Assembly (NCBI GenBank): GCA_020722575.1
Contig: DYKN01000006.1
Span: 47,095 to 111,094, forward strand
Direction: 5' to 3'
Length of the DNA: 64,000 nucleotides
From: Rikenella microfusus
GTDB taxonomy: Bacteria; Bacteroidota; Bacteroidia; Bacteroidales; VadinHA17
The position numbers and the translations under genes were made by a program. Within the stretch, counting starts at the first letter, position 1. Every line of letters starts with the position of its first letter. The notes under the pieces are model-generated. The model ran no database searches, was not told where the DNA came from, and worked only from the letters and a program-made list of their open reading frames with translations. Shown in pieces: positions 63,753 through 64,000 of this stretch.

Positions 63753-64000
63753 TTCTCTTTACTTTTTTTAAATCATCATTTCATTTGATGAATTTAAGAT
63801 ATATTAAATTCAACTAATAAATGCAACTTTTTTATAGGGGATAAACATTAACTTTTTCAAGACAAAGGAGATGGTTACTGAATTTATTGAAGTAAAGAAA
63901 AAATTCTTTCTCTCTTTGCCCTGATGGATAAAGTTTAATTTTGCCCTCTCCTCGTTAAGAAAAGTTGCAATATGAAACATTTAACCGTAGAACAAAGATA

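Overview
64 kb chromosomal window from a Bacteroidota (Bacteroidales-like) genome. The lineage is inferred from TAnnTTTG -7 boxes, a PorT-like T9SS protein, an S46 peptidase, a BlaI/M56-TonB pair and AT-rich spacers. It is mostly housekeeping sequence. The centre is a translation/transcription supercluster: rpsU - tyrosine recombinase - hpf - tRNA-Thr(TGT)/Tyr(GTA)/Gly(TCC)/Thr(GGT) - tuf - tRNA-Trp - secE - nusG - rplK/A/J/L - rpoB - rpoC - DUF3467. Flanking genes include a BlaI/M56 sensor pair, gap, secreted MsrB-MsrA, ubiE-porT, a TamA/BamA-like outer-membrane protein, a DUF2520/KdsC-like/UbiA/Maf operon, an S46 dipeptidyl-peptidase, a hybrid histidine kinase, pdxB, M3 and M14 peptidases, a HypD-like glycyl radical enzyme with a compact activase, SPFH/NfeD, malic enzyme, RtcB, an MFS transporter, and a GH15 + trehalose-6-P synthase/phosphatase pair. 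I found no CRISPR array, prophage, transposase, rRNA or recognisable defence system. The best second-look items are non-coding or architectural: a 15-unit heptamer array (57650-57754), a multi-hairpin leader before the glycyl-radical operon, a 14-bp terminator-like hairpin between rplL and rpoB, a structured spacer after msrBA, a GRE activase lacking auxiliary cluster cysteines, and a DUF3467 gene directly behind rpoC. None is proven novel. All calls come from reading sequence and recalled family knowledge; no searches were run.
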